Position numbers and translations under genes: made by a program. This document shows, in pieces, positions 35,913-45,558 of a stretch of DNA of 64,000 nt. The stretch's first letter is position 1, and each line of letters begins with the position of its first letter. Under the pieces are notes generated by a model that was not told the origin of the DNA, did not search any database, and saw nothing but the letters and a program-made list of their open reading frames with translations. This DNA comes from Methanotorris igneus Kol 5 (lineage in GTDB: Archaea; AGJL01; Methanococci; Methanococcales; Methanococcaceae), in the NCBI RefSeq assembly GCF_000214415.1, contig NC_015562.1, forward strand, positions 744,001 to 808,000, in the 5' to 3' direction.

Positions 35913-36024
35913 TAGTAACATTCACAGAACAACTATACACAAAATAGAAAAATTGTAAAAACATATAATTTTAGGAATATCTACGTATTTTCTATATTAT
36001 CTATCATTTTAAAAATCTAAAAGA

Positions 36025-36423
36025 TTAACCCTCTATGACCTTGACATAAAAATTCCTATGTCTTGGACCGTCAAATTCACAGAAATAAATGCCCTGCCAT
36101 GTTCCTAAGAGCAATTTCCCATTTGTAATTATAACCGTCAAAGAACATCCAAATGTGGAACTCTTTATATGAGCATCAGAGTTCCCTTCTATGTGTGTAA
36201 ATGGATAATCCCTTGGGATTTTATCTTTTAGGAATGCTATTATATCCCTCCTCACAGAAGGATCGGCATTCTCGTTTATAGTTATGGCTGATGTTGTGTG
36301 GGGAGTAAATACTACTACCACCCCTTCCTTTACATTTGCTTTTTTAACACTTTCCTCAACATAACTTGTTATATCAATCATCTCTTCTCTTGAATTTGTT
36401 TTTATCGAATATTTGAAGAGCAT
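36025..36423 (-). CDS. YjbQ family (UPF0047) protein, secondary thiamine-phosphate synthase-like
   Basis: 133 residues with FTPHTTSAITINENADP, the THIEGNSDAHIKSS segment and a C-terminal LLLGTWQGIYFCEFDGPR. These are the conserved blocks of YjbQ/UPF0047. Members have weak thiamine phosphate synthase activity in bacteria, but the true role is unclear. ATG 36423 follows GAGGGATAGT and is preferred over the M four codons upstream. The start overlaps the end of dph2 by 2 bp, so the two are co-transcribed. Confidence 0.85.
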   Translation of the reverse strand: MLFKYSIKTNSREEMIDITSYVEESVKKANVKEGVVVVFTPHTTSAITINENADPSVRRDIIAFLKDKIPRDYPFTHIEGNSDAHIKSSTFGCSLTVIITNGKLLLGTWQGIYFCEFDGPRHRNFYVKVIEG

Positions 36424-36424
36424 A

Positions 36425-37384
36425 CTATCCCTCAAAATCCTCTTTCTTTATTTCATCAAATACATACTCAAATTCTCCCTTTATTAGCATTTCTAACTCC
36501 TTTGGAGTTAGTATTGGTTTGTCATATAGAGCAGAATCATCCATCACAATTCTCGGACATGCAACTATTACATACGCATCAACATCATAAATTAAGGATT
36601 GGGGAGATAGACTATTTACAACAATCGATATATAATCAATACCAGCATTTTTTAATAAATCCTTCACATATTCAAAGATTTTCTTTCTACATTGTCCTTT
36701 TTTTGTAGATAAAACGATACCAATTTTCTTTGGGGGATTTATCACCAACTTTGAGATTATGCCAATTCTCCTCTTAATCAATTTGTTTATCTCATCCTCT
36801 TCAATGGACGAAATTTCCCTTGTTGCTGGGTTGTAAATAGTTACTGACTTTTTTATTTTGTATGCAATCATCAGCGGATGAAACCTCCCAGTTCCAACAA
36901 ATAAAACATTGCCTTCTTTATTTATTTCTGCTCTACATCCCAATATAATGGTAGGGTTGTATTTTTTTAGAAGTTCTTTGTATTGGATTGTTGTTGCTAC
37001 AGTGGTGATGTTTTTCTCTTTTATAATATCCTCAATATCTTTTAGTATTTCATTTTTCTCTTCTTCATCAAAAATATGATAAACTGGGACAAAAATCGTT
37101 GGGATTGAAGGTTTTGCATATTCTAACTCCTCATGCCCATAGTGGATAATCAAATCAATTCCTAAATGTTTAACTTCATTATCAACCAAATCACAACCAC
37201 CAAAGCACGTTCCTCCCCAAATCATCAACTCCAAACTTTTTCCCTTCTCATCAAAATATTTTTTTATTTTCTCAATCTCTTTCTCAACATCCTTCTTTAA
37301 TCCTTCTGGAGCTTGGAATAAAATTCTTTTTGCATTTCTTTTTTCTATCTCGTTAATGATTCTTTCAGTTTCTAAGTTCCACAT
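36425..37384 (-). CDS. dph2: Diphthamide synthase (2-(3-amino-3-carboxypropyl)histidine synthase)
   Basis: 319 residues with the three conserved cysteines that bind the noncanonical [4Fe-4S] cluster: Cys60 in GGTCFGGCD, one in LGCRAE, and one in VACPRIVMDD. Dph2 transfers the 3-amino-3-carboxypropyl group of SAM to a histidine of elongation factor 2 as the first step of diphthamide formation. The archaeal enzyme works as a homodimer. The gene is followed by the YjbQ gene with a 2-bp overlap. Position upstream of thiC with a 330-bp gap that holds only promoter-like AT-rich sequence. Confidence 0.9.
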   Translation of the reverse strand: MWNLETERIINEIEKRNAKRILFQAPEGLKKDVEKEIEKIKKYFDEKGKSLELMIWGGTCFGGCDLVDNEVKHLGIDLIIHYGHEELEYAKPSIPTIFVPVYHIFDEEEKNEILKDIEDIIKEKNITTVATTIQYKELLKKYNPTIILGCRAEINKEGNVLFVGTGRFHPLMIAYKIKKSVTIYNPATREISSIEEDEINKLIKRRIGIISKLVINPPKKIGIVLSTKKGQCRKKIFEYVKDLLKNAGIDYISIVVNSLSPQSLIYDVDAYVIVACPRIVMDDSALYDKPILTPKELEMLIKGEFEYVFDEIKKEDFEG

Positions 37385-37713
37385 TTTACCACTCCATGCT
37401 TAGGAATAACCATTGTAAAATAATCATATAGCATATGTATCAAAATTAAATGTTAAGTTTTGTTTTTTTTAATTACTTTAATAATGATTAAAAAGGTGAT
37501 AAGGATAATTCATATATGTAAATATTTAAATATATAATGAGAATTAGGTTATATTAAGGGTATAAAAATAATATTGCCAATGTTTTTATAAGTTAGATTT
37601 ATATATTTAATTTAGGGATAGTGGTAAGAGATAGAAAATTTTTATTTTTTGCCGTTTATGGGTTTTTGGTTCATTTTCTTGATTTTTCATAGGGATTATT
37701 GGAAGTGATAATT

Positions 37714-38994
37714 ATGACACAAATGATCGATGCTAAAAACGGTATAATCACAAAAGAAATGGAATTCGTCGCAAAGGAAGAAGGTATAGAAGCTGATAAA
37801 TTGAGAAGATTGATTGCAAAGGGATATGTTGTCATTCCAAAAAACATAAACAGAGACACAAAACCAGTAGGTATTGGAGAAGGGTTAAGGACAAAGATAA
37901 ATGCAAATATAGGGACTTCCCCAGATTTCGTGGATATTGATTTGGAAGTTAGAAAGGCAAAGATTGCCGAAAAGTATGGGGCAGATGCAATAATGGACTT
38001 AAGCACTGGAGGAGACTTGAAAAAAATTAGAAAGGCAATAATGGAAGCAACAAACTTACCAATTGGAACAGTGCCAATTTATGAGGTTGGTGTTGAGGCA
38101 AAGAAAAAGTATGGTAGAGTTGTAGATATGGATGAGGATTTAATATTCAATGTTATAGAAAGGCAGGCAAAAGAAGGCGTTGACTTTATGACCTTGCATT
38201 GTGGAATAACAAAGGAGAGCGTAGAGACGCTTAAAAAAAGTGGCAGAATAATGGGTGTTGTTAGCAGAGGAGGATCATTTTTAACCGCCTACATACTATA
38301 TCATGGAGAAGAAAATCCACTCTATAAGAACTTTGATTATTTGTTGGATATACTCAAAGAATATGACGTGACCATAAGTTTAGGAGATGGTATGAGACCG
38401 GGATGCTTGGCAGATAATACCGATAGGGCACAAATCCACGAACTCATTATATTAGGGGAATTGGTTGATAGATGCAGAGAAAGAGGCGTTCAATGCATGG
38501 TTGAAGGACCAGGACATGTGCCACTAAACAATATTGATGCAAACATAAAGATACAAAAGAGCATCTGCAGAAATGCCCCATTCTATGTTTTGGGGCCAAT
38601 TGTTACTGATTTGGCTCCAGGATATGATCACATTACTTCAGCAATAGGAGGAGCTTTTGCAGCATATTTCGGAGCTAATTTCTTGTGCTATGTAACCCCT
38701 TCTGAGCATGTTAGGATAATGACTGAGGAGGATGTTAAAGAGGGAGTTATAGCAGCAAAAATTGCCGCTCAGGCAGCAGATGTTGCAAAAGGAAATGCGA
38801 AAGCATGGGAAAAAGAAATTGCAATGGCACATGCAAGGAAAAACCACGATTGGGAAAAGCAGTTTGAGTTGGCTATTGACAAAGAAAAACCTAAGAAGAT
38901 GAGAGAAGAGATTCCTTCAGTAGATGAAAAGGCATGTAGTATTTGTGGAGAATATTGTGCATTGCTTATGGTTGAGGAATTGGGGAAGAGATAA
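37714..38994 (+). CDS. thiC: Phosphomethylpyrimidine synthase
   Basis: 426 residues of ThiC. The C-terminus has the noncanonical radical-SAM cluster motif CSICGEYCALLM (CxxCxxxxC). Active-site segments TPSEHVR, EGPGHVPLN and GDGMRPGC are present. ThiC rearranges aminoimidazole ribotide into the pyrimidine part of thiamine. The frame opens at 37699, but GAAGTGATAATT precedes ATG 37714. I see no TPP riboswitch (THI box) in the 330-bp leader. This matches M. jannaschii MJ1026, with MJ1025 next. Confidence 0.95.
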   Translation: MTQMIDAKNGIITKEMEFVAKEEGIEADKLRRLIAKGYVVIPKNINRDTKPVGIGEGLRTKINANIGTSPDFVDIDLEVRKAKIAEKYGADAIMDLSTGGDLKKIRKAIMEATNLPIGTVPIYEVGVEAKKKYGRVVDMDEDLIFNVIERQAKEGVDFMTLHCGITKESVETLKKSGRIMGVVSRGGSFLTAYILYHGEENPLYKNFDYLLDILKEYDVTISLGDGMRPGCLADNTDRAQIHELIILGELVDRCRERGVQCMVEGPGHVPLNNIDANIKIQKSICRNAPFYVLGPIVTDLAPGYDHITSAIGGAFAAYFGANFLCYVTPSEHVRIMTEEDVKEGVIAAKIAAQAADVAKGNAKAWEKEIAMAHARKNHDWEKQFELAIDKEKPKKMREEIPSVDEKACSICGEYCALLMVEELGKR

Positions 38995-39160
38995 ATGCAA
39001 ACGAAGTGAAGTAATGCATCCTTCTTAAATGAAACCTTTTTAATTAGCGATATGAGATATTTTCTTGATAAAACTTTTTACATCTTCACAATTGAAGAAT
39101 TTAAAATAGAGCTTGTATTTTTGAGAAATTTTTAAAGCATAAAAAGTATTGGTGTCCCTT

Positions 39161-40315
39161 ATGGACAAAAAAGAATTAATGACAAAAATTTTAAAGAAAG
39201 AAATTGTTAAAGCTCTTGGATGTACAGAAGTGGGATTAATTGGTTATACTATTGCTCTATGCAAACCAGAGAATCCTTATGAGATAGAAAAGATAAATTT
39301 AACTCTCGACAAGGGGACATTTAAAAACGCATTCTCTGTTGGAGTGCCAAACACAAATGGTTTTGGAATTTTGCCAGCGGTTGTTGGTGGGTTATTAGGA
39401 GATGCGGAGAAAAGATTGCTAATTTTTGATGGGATAGAATACAGCAAAGAATTGGAAGGTTATATAAAAGACAGGTTAAAAATTGATGTTGTTGATGGAG
39501 ACATATACTGCAAAGTTGTAATAAAAACCAAAAATGGAGAGACAAAATCAACTGTAATAAAAGGTAGTCATTTAAATACAAAAGAAGAGGATGAAGAATT
39601 AAAAAATGCATTTAAATCGTTGGGTTTATCTGATTTTTTGGAATATATTGAAGACATCCCAAAAGAAGTTGAGGACATAATATTAGAAACAATAGAAACA
39701 AATAAAGAACTTGCAAAGAGTGAATATTTAAAACTTGGGAATGATGAGCTTTCGTATATTGTAGAAAAAACTACATCAGCATGCTATGAGAGGATGAAAG
39801 GAACTAACAAACCAGCGATGGCAATTGCAGGTAGTGGGAATATGGGTATAATGGCAACGATGCCAATTATTGCATATCATGAAATAAATAAAGGCAAAGA
39901 TATTGAAAGATTAATAAAATCCCTAACCTTATCTGCACTGGTAACAATCTATGCAACCTACCACTCATCCTACATCTCCTCAATGTGTGGGTGTGTGAAT
40001 AGAGGAGGTTTAGGAGCTTTGTGTGGGTTATGCTATTACATCCACGGAAATGATACAAATAAAATAACAGAGGCAGTAAAAAGCTTCACAGCAAATTTAG
40101 TGGGCATTATATGTGATGGAGGAAAAATCGGATGTGCATTAAAACTTGCCTCTGGATGCTTTGCGGTTTATAGTTCTTTATTTGCAGAAGTTCCTCCAAA
40201 TAATGGTATTGTTGGAAAAACCTTTGAAGAATGTGTCAAAAATATAAGTAGAATAGGACATGCAATGAAACCCGTTGATGATGAAATTATTAATATCCTC
40301 AAAAACAAAAAATAA
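39161..40315 (+). CDS. cyuA: L-cysteine desulfidase
   Basis: 384 residues matching the characterised M. jannaschii MJ1025 family, which breaks L-cysteine into pyruvate, ammonia and sulfide using a [4Fe-4S] cluster. Conserved features include ALGCTEVG near the N-terminus, AGSGNMGI, MCGCVNRGG and ICDGGKIGC, whose cysteines probably bind the cluster. Start ATG 39161 follows GGTGTCC; TTG 39149 is less likely. It lies 166 bp after thiC on the same strand and 9 bp before arcS, so it may share transcription with arcS. Confidence 0.93.
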   Translation: MDKKELMTKILKKEIVKALGCTEVGLIGYTIALCKPENPYEIEKINLTLDKGTFKNAFSVGVPNTNGFGILPAVVGGLLGDAEKRLLIFDGIEYSKELEGYIKDRLKIDVVDGDIYCKVVIKTKNGETKSTVIKGSHLNTKEEDEELKNAFKSLGLSDFLEYIEDIPKEVEDIILETIETNKELAKSEYLKLGNDELSYIVEKTTSACYERMKGTNKPAMAIAGSGNMGIMATMPIIAYHEINKGKDIERLIKSLTLSALVTIYATYHSSYISSMCGCVNRGGLGALCGLCYYIHGNDTNKITEAVKSFTANLVGIICDGGKIGCALKLASGCFAVYSSLFAEVPPNNGIVGKTFEECVKNISRIGHAMKPVDDEIINILKNKK

Positions 40316-40324
40316 AGTGGTAAA

Positions 40325-41944
40325 ATGCTTGAACCCATAGCTTATGATATAGGAAGAGTTTGCAAAGATAAAAGTGGAGTATTAACTCCCAACCTAATAG
40401 ATATTGAGATAAAAACACCAACAATAAAAATGCCGTTTGATACTCCAAAAGAGATTGTGGGGATTTTTGAATCATCATTTGTTGAAAAAACAACATACAA
40501 AGATGAGGAGATAACCTACCAAATTATAAATGTTGGGAAGCATGTTGATTTGTTAAAGATAGAGGACGTTGATTTGTATATAATAGCAGATAGCAGGAGG
40601 TTAATTGAAAGAAAAGAACTCTTAATCATTCCAAAAATAAGGGAAAAAATCTCTCCGAATTCAGGCATATATTTCCCATCTGCATTACCTTATGAAATAC
40701 CACTTCTTGTTTATATGGGTGTTGATTATTTTGATGACATCTCTGCAAAATATTACGCATCCCTTGGCTATAAATTTACAAAAAATCGCCTAATTAAATC
40801 CAACGATGATTTTGAAACACTCTACGCACACAACAAAAAAATAATAGACGAGGTTTTGGAGGAAGTAAGATACTGTATAAAAGAAGGGTGTTTAAGGAAT
40901 TTGGTAGAGGAAACAGTAATATCCCACCCACATTTAAGGGCAAATTACAGAAGATACAATCCAGATTTAAGGAACATCCCATTATCAAAAGGCAAAAAGA
41001 TTATCGTTTGTATAGATGAAACAAGAATCCCAGAGGTTAAAAAATACATTGAAAGAGCTAAGAACTATGAGCCATTTACAAATGTCGTTGTTCTCCTTCC
41101 ATGCTCATCAAAAAAGCCCTATTCTACATCCAAATCACACAAATTCTTTATAAATGCAATAAACTCATCTAAAATGGTTGTAGAGGAAGTTATATTAACA
41201 TCTCCTTATGGTTTAGTGCCAAGGGCATTGGAGGGCGTTGTTAATTACGATATCCCAGTAACTGGGGAATGGAGTAATGAAGAAGTAGAGTTTATAAATG
41301 AATGTCTAAAAAACTACATAAAAAAGGTTAAAGAGAAATTTGGGGATGCTATAATTATCTCCCACTTACCAGAACATTATTTGGAGATTTTGGATTTAGA
41401 TGATTACATAAATACTGCAGTTGATGGAAATCCACTCTCAGATGAATCCCTGAATAGCTTAAAAGAAACTCTCAAAAAAATAAAAGAGGAACATAATATA
41501 AACCTAAAAAAGAAAGAGCAAAAAATACACAACTACCAACAATTGGCAAAGTTCCAGTTTGGAGTCAATTTTATTCCAAACGATGTTGTTATAAAAGAAA
41601 GACCTAATAAAAGATTCCTCATAAACAAAGATGGAAAATTAGTTCAAATTTGCTCATTAAATGAAAATAATGGTCTATTTGTCTTAACTTTGCAAGGTGG
41701 AGAATTACTTTGGGAGTTGAGTAGAAAAGATTCTTTATATGTAGAAGTCAACTATGACATAAGAAAAGGAAGTTTATTTGCTCCAGGATTTAAGGACTGC
41801 AATGAGAATATATCTGTTAATGATGAGGTTATTTTAATAAAGGATGATGAAGTTGTTGGTGTTGGCAGAGCATTGATGAGCGGTTTGGAAATGAAAAAGG
41901 CTAAACATGGGGCCCTCGTTAATATAAGGCATGTTAAGCCCTGA
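40325..41944 (+). CDS. arcS: Archaeosine synthase ArcS
   Basis: 539 residues. The LLPCSSKKPYSTSKSH motif is diagnostic for ArcS, and the C-terminal PUA domain (about residues 455-535, ending ALVNIRHVKP) binds RNA. ArcS adds lysine to preQ0 at position 15 of tRNA, and with a radical-SAM partner (RaSEA) completes archaeosine; the partner is not here. QueD, an earlier enzyme of the route, is at 2.5 kb. The gene begins 9 bp after the cysteine desulfidase stop. Confidence 0.9.
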   Translation: MLEPIAYDIGRVCKDKSGVLTPNLIDIEIKTPTIKMPFDTPKEIVGIFESSFVEKTTYKDEEITYQIINVGKHVDLLKIEDVDLYIIADSRRLIERKELLIIPKIREKISPNSGIYFPSALPYEIPLLVYMGVDYFDDISAKYYASLGYKFTKNRLIKSNDDFETLYAHNKKIIDEVLEEVRYCIKEGCLRNLVEETVISHPHLRANYRRYNPDLRNIPLSKGKKIIVCIDETRIPEVKKYIERAKNYEPFTNVVVLLPCSSKKPYSTSKSHKFFINAINSSKMVVEEVILTSPYGLVPRALEGVVNYDIPVTGEWSNEEVEFINECLKNYIKKVKEKFGDAIIISHLPEHYLEILDLDDYINTAVDGNPLSDESLNSLKETLKKIKEEHNINLKKKEQKIHNYQQLAKFQFGVNFIPNDVVIKERPNKRFLINKDGKLVQICSLNENNGLFVLTLQGGELLWELSRKDSLYVEVNYDIRKGSLFAPGFKDCNENISVNDEVILIKDDEVVGVGRALMSGLEMKKAKHGALVNIRHVKP

Positions 41945-41958
41945 TTACGAGGGAAATC

Positions 41959-42420
41959 ATGGAAGAGATGGACCTTAAAAAAATAGCAGAGCTAATTATA
42001 CTAAAAGATAAGGATTTTGAAGAAAAGGACAAACTAAAAGAACTGCTTGTTAAATACGTAAAAATCCGTGATGAAATTGGAATACTCGAAAGTATCCTTG
42101 AAGATTTTGAAGAATTGGACATTAAACTTAAGAACTTAGCAAAAGACATTGAGATAACTGAAAAACTTTTAGATAAGTTGAATAAAAATATAAATATTTC
42201 AAATTATAATGAAATTAAAAAACTTTTTAAAAAATTTAAAAGTATTGAAATTAGTTTAGATGAATCTTCAAGATGGGATATATACCATAAAATTGAAACT
42301 TTAAAGAAAGACCTCGAAGATGTTGAAAGACAATTAGAATTTGCAATTCTAAACTATGCCATAGCAAAAACTGGTAATGATAATTATTTAGAGCTTATGA
42401 GGTATTTAGAAGAACGTTAA
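41959..42420 (+). CDS. Hypothetical coiled-coil protein
   Basis: 153 residues, almost entirely charged helix with heptad-like Leu/Ile spacing (about residues 18-75 and 105-145). The acidic N-terminus and basic middle suggest a coiled-coil oligomer. No domain is recognised. It begins 14 bp after arcS and ends 17 bp before the marker-11 gene, so it belongs to that operon. In M. jannaschii this place is held by a similar small gene near MJ1021. Function unknown. Confidence 0.75.
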   Translation: MEEMDLKKIAELIILKDKDFEEKDKLKELLVKYVKIRDEIGILESILEDFEELDIKLKNLAKDIEITEKLLDKLNKNINISNYNEIKKLFKKFKSIEISLDESSRWDIYHKIETLKKDLEDVERQLEFAILNYAIAKTGNDNYLELMRYLEER

Positions 42421-42437
42421 GGTCGATGGTGATTTTT

Positions 42438-43337
42438 ATGGAGGATTTGTATTATAAAAGGATTGTTGCAATGGTTGATAAAGGACTCAACTTAGTGGAA
42501 TTAGTTGAAGAACATCCCTGCCCAAATGGAGCAGAGTGGGTCGTCTATCAGTATCAAAGAACATCTCCCTTAATTGTCTCAGCATGGAGAGAGGGAAATA
42601 AGCACCATTTTGTCACAAAGATTGGAAAAGCAGAGTTAAATTTAATTCCCTCACTATCTGCCGCTGGTATTGAGGAAGTGTTTTTAAAGGGTGATAATGT
42701 CCACATAGTCCATGCTGGATTAGCTGGAGCTGGAGTAGGGGCGGAGATGAGAAAGAAGGCAGAGAACGTAGTTGATGTAATAATCCACCAAAAGGGTGGA
42801 GGTTCAAAATTAGGAAAAGCAGAAGTTATAACACCAAAAATGGAAAAGGTTATTGTTGGGATAGATGATACTGATACAAAAGAGGAAGGAGCCACATGGG
42901 TTTTAGCTAATGAAATTGGTAAGGTCGTTGAAAAGAAGGGTTATGGGTATTATATGGACCATACAATTGTTCAACTCTATCCAGGAAATCCAAACAAAAC
43001 ACAAAATTGTGTCTCTATTGCTTTAACCTTTGCTGTTTATCCTAAATATAAATACAAAATTGATGATTTAATAAAAAAAGAGTTAAAGGAAAAGAGTTTG
43101 TCTGATGATACTGCTATGGCAATATACTATGGGATAACCCCATCAAAGAGTATGAAGTTATTTACTTTGAGAGCAAAGAGGGAATTGGTTTCAATAGAGG
43201 ACGCGAGAGCAGTTGCAATGCAAAATGACATAAGAATTATTAAAGTTAATGGTGAAGGCGGAATTATTGGGGCAGTTGCTGCCTTAGGTCTTGCTGAACA
43301 CCATGACATTGCTGCAAAATTGCCTGAAGATATATAA
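42438..43337 (+). CDS. Methanogenesis marker protein 11
   Basis: 299 residues with GIDDTDTKEEGATWVLANEI, the TiaS-like catalytic core motif, and HAGLAGAGVGA and NPNKTQNCVSIA blocks. It matches the archaeal family named methanogenesis marker 11, found in essentially all methanogens, whose role is unknown; the core is shared with tRNA(Ile2) agmatinylcytidine synthase. GGTGAT before ATG 42438 decides the start over 42426. It is the last gene of the arcS operon. Confidence 0.85.
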   Translation: MEDLYYKRIVAMVDKGLNLVELVEEHPCPNGAEWVVYQYQRTSPLIVSAWREGNKHHFVTKIGKAELNLIPSLSAAGIEEVFLKGDNVHIVHAGLAGAGVGAEMRKKAENVVDVIIHQKGGGSKLGKAEVITPKMEKVIVGIDDTDTKEEGATWVLANEIGKVVEKKGYGYYMDHTIVQLYPGNPNKTQNCVSIALTFAVYPKYKYKIDDLIKKELKEKSLSDDTAMAIYYGITPSKSMKLFTLRAKRELVSIEDARAVAMQNDIRIIKVNGEGGIIGAVAALGLAEHHDIAAKLPEDI

Positions 43338-43835
43338 GAAACCTTTAAAAAAGGTTTCATCCAAATCGGATGCATTGCTTCGCTTCGCTCAGCAATGCCT
43401 CTTAGATATATTATTTGGCAAAACTGAAAGTTTTGCCGTAATTGTTGTAAATTCTTAAAGATTTATACCTTATTTCAAATTTTAAAGATGGATAAATGTT
43501 ATCTTAGAAATTCATTAATGCATAAATATAATGGCAAAACGTTTTACCGTATATCAAACAACCATAACCAAAATAAATTTTTTAGACGTTTGATGAAACA
43601 CAATAATTACATAAGTTAAAAAATATTCAAAAACAATCTTGTTGAAAGCAAATAATCATTCCTAATGCGCAACTATACCCGTTTCGCTCGGTGATGCCTC
43701 GTAAATTGCTTTATAACTGTTATCACTTTGCTTGGCATCTCTCCTTATAGTATTTCCATTGATAATATTTTTCTATATTCCTATAACCAATAAAACACAC
43801 CTTTTTTAGATTAAAAATTAATTAGAGGTGGAACG
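43338..43835. repeat. Gene-free stretch built of hairpin modules
   Basis: It holds GAAACCTTTAAAAAAGGTTTC (43350-43370), an ATCC/GGAT hairpin, GCATTGCTTCG.. AGCAATGC, and two GGCAAAAC.. hairpins. A fragment of the TATAG family end (GCGCAACTATA) lies near 43667-43677. No gene. The last 50 bp contain the trpS promoter and GAGGTGG site. Confidence 0.55.
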
Positions 43836-44939
43836 TTGATAACTCCATGGGATGTCTCAGATAACATCGACTACAAAAAAACTATGGAAAACTTTGGGAT
43901 AAAGCCCATAAATGAAATCATTAAGAACATTGAAAATCCCCACTACCTAATGAGAAGAGGGATTATTTTTGGGCATAGGGATTTTGAAAGAATCATTGAC
44001 GCAATGAAAAATAAAAAGAAATTTGCCGTTGTTAGTGGAATGATGCCATCTGGTAGAATGCACTTTGGGCATAAGATGATTGTTGACCAACTCCTCTACT
44101 ATCAGGATTATAACGCAGAGATCCACATTCCGATAGCAGATATGGAAGCGTATGCAGCAAGGGGTATGGACTTTGAAACCACAAAAAAACTTGCGGTTGA
44201 GGAATATATAACAAACTACATTGCACTTGGATTAGATCCAGAGAAGATAAATGTTTACTTACAATCAAAATACAACAAAGTTAAGGATTTAGCATATATA
44301 CTATCAAAAAGAACAAATTTAAGTGAGATGAGGGCAATTTATGGGTTTGGTGGAGAGACAAATATTGGACACTTATTTGCTCCTTTAATTCAGGTTGCAG
44401 ACATATTGCATCCGCAGTTGGAGGACGACCTAAAAACAAGTAGGGGAATTCCTGTTGTTGTGCCAGTTGGTATTGACCAGGACCCACACATAAGATTAAC
44501 AAGAGACATTGCAAATAGGGCAAAGGAATACAAATTCATCCCACCATCCTCAACATACCACAGGTTCATGACGGGACTCTTAGGAGGAAAGATGAGTTCA
44601 TCAAAACCAGACACTGCTATATTCTTAACAGATGATGAGAAGAGTGTTAAGAAGAAAATCATGTCATGCAAAACAGGAGGAAGATCAACATTAGAGGAAC
44701 ATAAAAAACTTGGTGGTATTCCAGAAGAATGTGTGGTTTATGAACTCTATGCATACCATTTAATAAAAGATGACAAAGAACTCTTAGAAATCTATGAAAA
44801 ATGTAAAAAAGGAGAACTAACCTGTGGAAAATGTAAAAAATACTGCTATGAGAAAATTGTTGAGTTTTTAAAGGACTTACATGAGAAAAGAGAAGCGGCA
44901 AAAGAAATTGCATACAAGATCATCAATAACCAACTATAG
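43836..44939 (+). CDS. trpS: Tryptophan--tRNA ligase
   Basis: 367 residues of class I synthetase. The HIGH-like motif is GRMHFGHKM and the KMSKS motif is KMSSSK, both in archaeal TrpRS form. C-terminal CGKCKKYC suggests a zinc-like cluster. The start is TTG 43836, chosen because GAGGTGG lies at proper distance and no ATG is available before the conserved N-terminus. The stop codon TAG belongs to the TATAG start of a repeat element (TATAGCCGTTTG), so the gene end is set by that element. Confidence 0.92.
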   Translation: MITPWDVSDNIDYKKTMENFGIKPINEIIKNIENPHYLMRRGIIFGHRDFERIIDAMKNKKKFAVVSGMMPSGRMHFGHKMIVDQLLYYQDYNAEIHIPIADMEAYAARGMDFETTKKLAVEEYITNYIALGLDPEKINVYLQSKYNKVKDLAYILSKRTNLSEMRAIYGFGGETNIGHLFAPLIQVADILHPQLEDDLKTSRGIPVVVPVGIDQDPHIRLTRDIANRAKEYKFIPPSSTYHRFMTGLLGGKMSSSKPDTAIFLTDDEKSVKKKIMSCKTGGRSTLEEHKKLGGIPEECVVYELYAYHLIKDDKELLEIYEKCKKGELTCGKCKKYCYEKIVEFLKDLHEKREAAKEIAYKIINNQL

Positions 44940-45033
44940 CCGTTTGTGTTATAAATTAGATGAAAACCTTAGGTTTTAGTTGAATAATTTATGATTATTC
45001 AACTTCCCTGCAGCTATAGGTTGCAGTGGACAT
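44935..45033. repeat. Truncated TATAGCCGTTTG element that supplies the trpS stop
   Basis: It starts with TATAGCCGTTTGTGTTATAA, then contains GAAAACC/GGTTTT, GTTGAATAA/TTATTCAAC and CTGCAGC../GTTGCAG hairpin modules. No right end: the next element (45034) begins directly. It appears cut by that insertion. Confidence 0.55.
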
Positions 45034-45231
45034 TATAGTTGTGTGCGTTAGAATTTAAATATACCTATTAAATAAATTTTTGGAAAATTTAGGGATTATT
45101 TCAAATTTTAAAGAAGAATAACTACCATTTGAAATTCATTAATGTATGGATAATTTCAAAAATCCACTGCAACCTTCGGTTGCAGGGAAGTTGAATAACT
45201 ACGTTATTCAACTATTCCGCACACAACTATA
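45034..45231. repeat. Hairpin-module inverted-repeat element type B, copy 2
   Basis: Perfect ends TATAGTTGTGTGCG and CGCACACAACTATA. The CTGCAACC/GGTTGCAG and GTTGAATAAC/GTTATTCAAC hairpins lie near the right end, reversed relative to the 34638-34837 copy. Non-coding. Confidence 0.75.
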
Positions 45232-45365
45232 CTCAAACCTTCGTTCGATAACTACAATCCATAATGAAATTAAAAGTACAAATAGACTTTATACTTTGAA
45301 TTATAACTAATAATTTGTTGCCCTTTAAAAAATTTGTTATGTTAAAATAACTAACAGTGGTCAAA

Positions 45366-45415
45366 TATAGTCGTGTGCGGAAATGATATACGGCAAAACT
45401 ATGTTTTGCCGTTTA
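45366..45415. repeat. Partial TATAGTCGTGTGCG element
   Basis: TATAGTCGTGTGCGG is followed by a single hairpin GGCAAAAC/GTTTTGCC. No right terminal repeat. Lies just before the rpl10e promoter. Confidence 0.5.
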
Positions 45416-45432
45416 TATTTATTTCGACAAAA

Positions 45433-45448
45433 GAAAGATTTATATATC
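45433..45448 (+). promoter_or_regulatory. BRE/TATA promoter of rpl10e
   Basis: GAAAGATTTATATATC is a strong BRE/TATA match about 110 bp before the start codon, leaving a leader of about 85 nt. Confidence 0.55.
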
Positions 45449-45558
45449 AAAAAATTAATAATGATGGCGATTAGGAGTTTGACATTTGAGATACATTAAA
45501 TTTAAATAAAATCATAACTTTAATAGTAAACACGTAACAAAAGTATGGAGGAATGATT

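Noticed and set aside
37385-37713. Possible TPP riboswitch before thiC
   Set aside because: I looked for the CTGAGA and related conserved parts of the THI box in the 330-bp leader and did not find them; only AT-rich promoter-like sequence is present.
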